Below, piece by piece: positions 58,415 through 64,000 of a stretch of DNA of 64,000 nt. Each line of letters begins with the position of its first letter. Within the stretch, counting starts at the first letter, position 1. A program made the position numbers and the translations under genes. The notes below the pieces were generated by a model that was not told where the DNA came from, did no database searches, and saw only the letters and a list, made by a program, of their open reading frames with translations. The stretch lies in contig JAYXKI010000002.1 in NCBI GenBank assembly GCA_037892935.1, forward strand, positions 868,001 through 932,000, given 5' to 3'. Source of the stretch: Phlebopus portentosus. Lineage: Eukaryota > Basidiomycota > Agaricomycetes > Boletales > Boletinellaceae.

Positions 58415-61400
58415 ATGCCAGCTGTACAGCTAAACACAGAGCAGTTCAACTCCCGCCTAAAACACCTTCTTGATGCGTGGAATGTACGTATTTTTTCTTT
58501 TTTTTTGCGCGGACTTCTACTTACATTGTGGTTTCAGAGTGCTGGGAAAAATGACGAATACGAGTCCATCTCTGGCGCAGATGGATTATTGCTTTCGGCT
58601 GGTGATCCAGCTGGACCCGATGAGCCTATGAAAAAAGGCGTGGCTTTTCAGGTGGAATTTATACCTTATCCTGCTTAAGAACTCTGTCAGTTTACATGAC
58701 CATTAGACTTGGCTCCTGGGCTTTGAGTTTCCGTCGACTCTCATTCTCTTCCGAAAGGACCATGTAACGATTCTTACCTCAGCGTCGAAAGGTGAGTTAT
58801 GCGTGCTAGAGAGTCATGCCATTGCTTGATTTGCTCTTCAATCAGCAAAAATATTGGCCCAGCTGCAGAGCGCCCACCCTATTGTCCCTATTCAAATCCT
58901 CGCCCAGGCGAAGGCGAAAGAACCCCCAACTGACGCTCTACCTACCTTCACTGGTATCTACACCAATCTCAAACGAGTCGGAATTATTGCAAAGGATAAC
59001 ACATCAGGGAAGCTCATTGACGACTGGCACAAGGACGTCTCTGAGGCGCAAAATAAACCCGAGACTGTTGATATGAGCGGGGCCATTTCTGCAATTCTTG
59101 CTGTCAAGGATGAGGAGGAATTGGTGAGAACAATCAGAGCTACTTGCAGAACCTGGCAATTCTCATTTTGACTGCAGAAATGCACACGCATTGCTTCAAA
59201 CCTCACGTCGACGTTGATGAATCATCACATCGCTCCTAAATTGGAAACCATCTTGGACAGGGAATCCAAGATTACTCACGAAACATTCGCTGCGCAAATT
59301 GAGGCCAGGCTTGGCTCGGGCGAAGGCGAGAACGCTAAAGGTCCTGACATGAAGATCTGGAGCAAAGGGCGAGGGTTAAGCGAAGTCTGTAGTCCTGAGC
59401 TTTCTGGCATAGGTTATTAATGACAGAATTCTTTCTCGATAGGTTGATTGGGATTCGACTGAATTTTGCTACGCACCGATCATACAGTCGCGAGGAACGA
59501 AATCTGGTTACGACCTAAGATCGAGCGCGGAATCGTCTTCAGACATGATGGAGCACAAGGGTGTGTTGCTCGTAGCAGTCGGCATGCGATACAAGGGTTA
59601 CTGTGCAAACGTGGGAAGAACTTTTGTAGTTGATCCTACCAAGGTGAGGTTGATTGTTTTGCCTGCTGTCTGATCTTCCGCTCAACCACACTTCAGGAAC
59701 AAGAAGCTGTTTACTCGCTGCTCGTGTCCCTACAAGCCGAGTTGCTCTCGAAAATGAAAGATGGTGTCATTGCTCGGGACGTCTATATGCATGCTATCTC
59801 GTACATTAGGGAAAAGAGACCAGAACTTGAGAAGCATTTCGTGAAGAATGCTGGATTCTCCGTATGTCTCAGCCGATCATGCATGATCTTTTTCTTACCT
59901 ATTCCGACAGATGGGCATGGAATTTCGAGATTCGCATTACCTCCTTTCTCCAAAATGTAGCCGACCTTTGAAAACGAACATGGTCTTCAATCTGGCGCTT
60001 GGCTACACAGATCTGGACGATGCTGACGGAAACAAGTTGGGTCCCCCTTATTTCCGTAATTTGATTTGATTTACTAACGTTGTCTATATAGATACTCCAT
60101 GTTGTTAACCGATACAGTCAAAGTGGATCATGAAAAGGGTATTTGCCTAACAGACTGTATCAAATCGTCGAAGGACGTCCTATTCTTCCTTAACACCGGT
60201 TCCGATGAGGAAGAGGAAAAAGAAAAGACGAAATCGTCGAAGAAGCCACCCGTGAAACCGCTAAATGGTGTTGCTTCTCCAGCGAAACACAAAGTTGCTG
60301 GTGGAAAAGTCCTACGAAACAAGACACGTGGTGCTGCACAGGACGATGTGATTCAGACGACAGCGGCTCGCATAGCGGAGCACCAGAGAGAACTTCATGC
60401 ACAACGCCAGGCGGAAGGCTTGGCGAGATATTCGGAGGAGGGGCAAGGTACAGGCACTAAGGAAGGCAAGGGTTGGAAGCGTTTCCAGAGTTACAAAGGC
60501 GAGGCTGGTTTGCCGAAAGAGGTTGAAAATTTGAGGGTGAGTTTCCGACCTTTGCTGGACTTGGTCAGTACTTGACTACTCCAAAGATTCTCGTCGATCG
60601 GAAGGCACAGACTGTTGTGCTGCCCATGAATGGGTTCGCTGTACCTATGCATATTAACGCCATAAAAAATGCCAGCAAGAATGATGAAGGAGAATATACA
60701 TACTTACGTATCAACTTCCAATCTCCTGGTCAGCTTGCTGGAAAGAAAGAAGACACAGTAAGCTCTTTAGATATTAATCGGGTTGCATGTCACTGAAGTA
60801 ATGTATTAGCCTTTCGAGGATCCAGATGCCACCTTTATACGTTCGATCACATATAGATCTGTGGACGTCCATCGATTTGACTCGGTATTGAAACAGATCA
60901 CTGAACTGAAGAAGGAAGTGAATAAGCGGGAGCAGCACAAGAAGGAAATGGCCGATGTGATTGAACAGGACGTTCTCGTCGAGTTGAAGACCCGCCGTCC
61001 TCATAAATTGCCTGAGGTCTTCGTCCGACCTGCGACCGATGGTAAACGAATGACTGGTGAAGTGGAGATCCATCAAAACGGTCTACGATATCACACAAGT
61101 CCTCAGCATAAAATTGGTGAGTACTTAATCGTTACGCATTCCATTATGCTTAAATGTTCGCAGACATTCTCTTTAGCAACATTAAGCACTTATTCTTCCA
61201 GCCATGCGACCATGAGCTCCTAGTGATCATCCACATTCACCTCAAGTCTCCAATTATGATTGGCAAAAGAAAGGCAAAGGTGCGCAGAGCCACAGTGCAC
61301 CTTCATGATCAGCTTGATTGAGTGTTTCTAGGATGTCCAATTCTATCGTGAAGCCTCGGATGTCCAATTCGACGAGACCGGGAATCGCAAAAGGAAATAC

Positions 61401-62472
61401 AGATACGGTGACGAAGATGAGATAGAACTTGAACAACAGGAAAGAAAGCGACGTCAAGCTCTGAACAAAGAGTTCAAGAGCTTCGCGGAAAAGATCGCCG
61501 AAGCATCTACTCAATCTGTATGTCATTTCTATCGTTACCATGTCGCCATCTATTATCTAACCAATACGAATAGACTGGAGACCCCTTGGAAGCAGACATT
61601 CCTTTCCGCGAACTCGCATTCGAGGGTGTTCCCTTCCGGACAAACGTCAAACTGCAACCAACAACGGAATGTCTGGTTCATCTCAGTGATTCCCCATTCC
61701 TTGTTGTGACCCTCAGCGAGATCGAAATCGCTTCTCTCGAACGTGTTCAGTGGGGGCTGAAGCAGTTCGATATGGTCCTTGTTTTCACAGATTTTACCCG
61801 ATCACCGCTACAGATAAACTCGATTCCTTCGTCGCAGCTAGATGATGTGAAGAACTGGCTGGAGTAAGTAACACATTCCTTCTGAGCATCAAGCCAACTT
61901 ACACGCCATGCAAAGCTCTGTGGATATACCGCTCGCCGAGAGTCCTGTCAATCTGAACTGGGGCCCTATCATGAAAACTATTAACGAAAGTCCGTATGAT
62001 TTCTTCCAGCAGGGGGGCTGGAGTTTCTTAAGAACTGGCACTGGTGAAGACGAAGAGGAGAGCGAGTCTGAAAGTGAATCCGAGTTTGCGGCTGACACAG
62101 ACGAGCTTGTGGAGTCGGAGAGTGAGGATTCCGGTAGTGAGTTTGATGACTCGGCTAGCGATGATTCTGGTAGTGCGTCGAGCTTCGATGAGGATGAATC
62201 TAGTGGTAAGTCTGCGAGCAGCTTGTCATAGCTGTGGCTTGTCAACATATATACGTACTTCCAGGTGACGACTGGGATGAACTGGAGAAGAAGGCAGAGA
62301 AAGGTAATAGTTCTCCCGTTTCACTAAAGAGGATAATTAACGCCGTTCTTTGGTTCTCTCAGCCGACAAAAAGCGAGCCACCAATGGCAAACGTCGGGAC
62401 TCTGATGACTCTGGCTCTGACAGACAAAAGAAGAACAAGGCAAAAGTGAACGGAAAGTCCAAGAGGAAATAA
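58415..62472 (+). CDS. SPT16: SPT16, FACT histone chaperone subunit
   Basis: Seventeen exons (58415-58483, 58538-58651, 58707-58791, 58846-59123, 59178-59384, 59443-59643, 59697-59861, 59911-60035, 60092-60536, 60569-60757, 60810-61116, 61164-61279, 61332-61517, 61574-61863, 61913-62205, 62265-62303, 62363-62472) join in phase to 1072 aa, the family's size. The N-terminal aminopeptidase-like domain has '[18 protein letters not shown]', '[14 protein letters not shown]' and '[19 protein letters not shown]'. The middle domain has '[20 protein letters not shown]', '[13 protein letters not shown]' and '[19 protein letters not shown]'. The end has '[11 protein letters not shown]' and an acidic tail 'ESESESESE' with a basic last exon. 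Spt16-Pob3 binds H2A-H2B and reorganises nucleosomes during transcription and replication. Confidence 0.97.
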
Positions 62473-62762
62473 TGGAGAATTTTGGGACCTTTGTTCATTC
62501 TGTCTCGCGTCTGAGGTTCTGGAATTGGAGCTGATTGTGTGTTATTTACACAAGGAGCTTTTTTAGGATTGGTTTCTATGTCTCATCTAACCTATTGATT
62601 GGCTTTCGACTACGAGAATGTTTTGCCTGAAGTTGTAATGCATCCACTTAATACTTCTTGCACCTATTAAGAGACTTTAAACTACAATCTTGAACAACAG
62701 CCCATCAGTCGTCGATCATAGAAGTCGACGATCAACTCGAATCAGCTTTCCATCATTCAACC
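62473..62762. other. Intergenic between SPT16 and DCS1
   Basis: 290 bp; no gene. It contains the SPT16 3' end and the promoter of the decapping gene. Confidence 0.4.
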
Positions 62763-64000
62763 ATGACTCATCTAAAATCTGCAGATTTTCTTGAAATCTT
62801 ACGGGGGTTTGTATTTGAACGAGTACTGAGTGAAGGCACGGACTCTGTGAATCCTTGTTTTGCGATTTATTTTTGAAGAGAATTCCAGATCCTGTCACTC
62901 ATAATATCTCAGTTCTCGGCATGCTCTCCCCGGGATCAAGTGACTCACATTCTCAAGCAATTGTTCGTATCGAGCGAACAGCACTTTCAGGCGACTTCTC
63001 CAAACTTCTTCGAGATAGGTTAGAGAATGTAAAGCTAATCGAATCGACGGACATAGTAAGCTATGATTATTTGTTCTCTGTCCATTATATATATTCTGAT
63101 GACGTGAACGGGTAGTATTCATGGCTACTAGCTTGGTTTACAAAGCATCAAGACGTCCCGGATGCCAAAATAAACATTATTTGTCCAGCAACGGAGGTGC
63201 ATATACGCAAGGTTCGTCAAGGGTACTAGTGATATAGTACTCTGCTGACCAGTACTCATGTTCTAGTATTCAAGCCAATCCATTATAATGGTACGGGAGA
63301 CTCCTGAGTTGTATGAAAAGATCGTGAAGCCCTTCATTCAAGCCTTCCCTCCATCACGGACATATTGGTTAGCTGTCTCACTTTCTAGGTGAAGCAGCCG
63401 GTTGATTCAGTGTAAATTCTAGGGTCGAGAATATCTTGACAGGCGTCTCTGAGGCAGAGAAGGTGTTATACAGGGACGACTCACCTGAAGCTGGGTTCTT
63501 GATTGTACCCGACATGAAATGGGATCTTGCGAACACCTCGACGCTGTATCTTGTCGCGCTTTCATTGAACCGGAAAATACGATCGTTACGGGATCTGAAC
63601 AGGCATCACCTTCCAATGCTAAAGAATATACGTCGAGAAGCAAGCCGGATTGTGAAAGAACGATGGGGACTTGAGAAAGGTAGCCTCCGTTTCTACGTGC
63701 ATTACCAGCCTTCCTATTGTAAGTGCCTTAACCCTCTGTGATCCTGTGTTGAAGGCGATCATCTCTCAACTAAGATCACTTTCACGTCCACATTGTTAAT
63801 TCAAACTATGTTGGATTTCCCGGAATGAACGTCGGCCAAGCACATCTCTTGGAAGACCTGATTTCCTTGGTGTGCTGTCCTAAAACATCTCTCCATTTGG
63901 CGCCTGCTCCTAAGTCATTTCTCCTTCGCAGATTGAGCTCGGCGAGCCTTCAGCACCGTGCATTCTGAAACGTATGACATTCTCGTATGGGCTTGGAGAC
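62763..64000 (+). CDS. DCS1: DcpS, m7GpppX scavenger decapping enzyme (HIT family), 3' end outside window
   Basis: Exons 62763-62829, 62889-63055, 63116-63211, 63267-63367, 63423-63718, 63775-63869 and 63932->64000 join in phase. The first exon MTHLKSADFLEILRGFVFERVL fits the N-terminal swapped domain. Later come 'IIMVRETPELYEKIVKPFI', 'FLIVPDMKWDL' and the catalytic HIT motif 'HFHVHIVN' (central histidine is the nucleophile). DcpS hydrolyses m7G-capped oligonucleotides left by 3'-to-5' mRNA decay. The frame is open at the window end, lacking only a short C-terminus. An alternative to the GTGAAG donor at 62830 is a GC donor four bases later; the GT donor gives the better join. Confidence 0.92.

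Overview
This window is nuclear DNA of a filamentous basidiomycete, most likely an agaricomycete mushroom-forming fungus. Genes are dense, on both strands, and broken by many 45-70 nt GT-AG introns. Several families are typical of that group (DUF6593-like, DUF4246, DUF1776, TKL kinases), and very small exons occur in the transporter genes. There is no bacterial organisation, no CRISPR and no biosynthetic cluster. I built the exon models by hand from splice sites and reading-frame phase, so individual boundaries could be off by a few bases.

Layout. 1-10 kb: VPS54 (3' part), BRX1 divergent from a DUF1776 protein, an alpha-arrestin, and a three-KH RNA-binding protein, followed by a CPD1-type cyclic phosphodiesterase at 9.98-10.7 kb. 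10.7-15.4 kb: about 2 kb without a recognisable gene, then an MFS transporter with micro-exons. 15.9 kb: tRNA-Ser(AGA). 16-21 kb: two mitochondrial energy genes in tandem, the F1-ATPase beta subunit and an EF-hand alternative NADH dehydrogenase. 21-27 kb: CLP1 and an allantoate-permease-like MFS gene of 19 exons. 27-32 kb: CTF18 and a DUF6593-like gene. 32.5-36 kb: a large protein kinase that lacks the usual VAIK lysine. 36-42 kb: an ARO8-type aminotransferase, a DUF4246 gene and an EH-domain (IRS4/TAX4-like) gene. 43-49 kb: FES1, a 475 bp near-perfect palindromic element, ATG9 and MET8. 49.9-58 kb: a small glycine-rich membrane protein, a large acidic protein, a 291 bp MITE-like element, RPC82 and a metallophosphoesterase. 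58-64 kb: SPT16 and DcpS (cut by the window end).

Most genes are housekeeping (vesicle tethering, ribosome and tRNA synthesis, mRNA 3'-end formation and decay, sister-chromatid cohesion, nucleosome reorganisation, respiration, autophagy, siroheme). They do not form one pathway. The most unusual items are the WNK-like lysine arrangement in the kinase, the long foldback element directly after FES1, the second TIR element upstream of RPC82, exons of 7-22 nt, and three places where a reading frame does not close simply (MET8, the NADH dehydrogenase and the first MFS gene). I did not find a convincing new multi-gene system.
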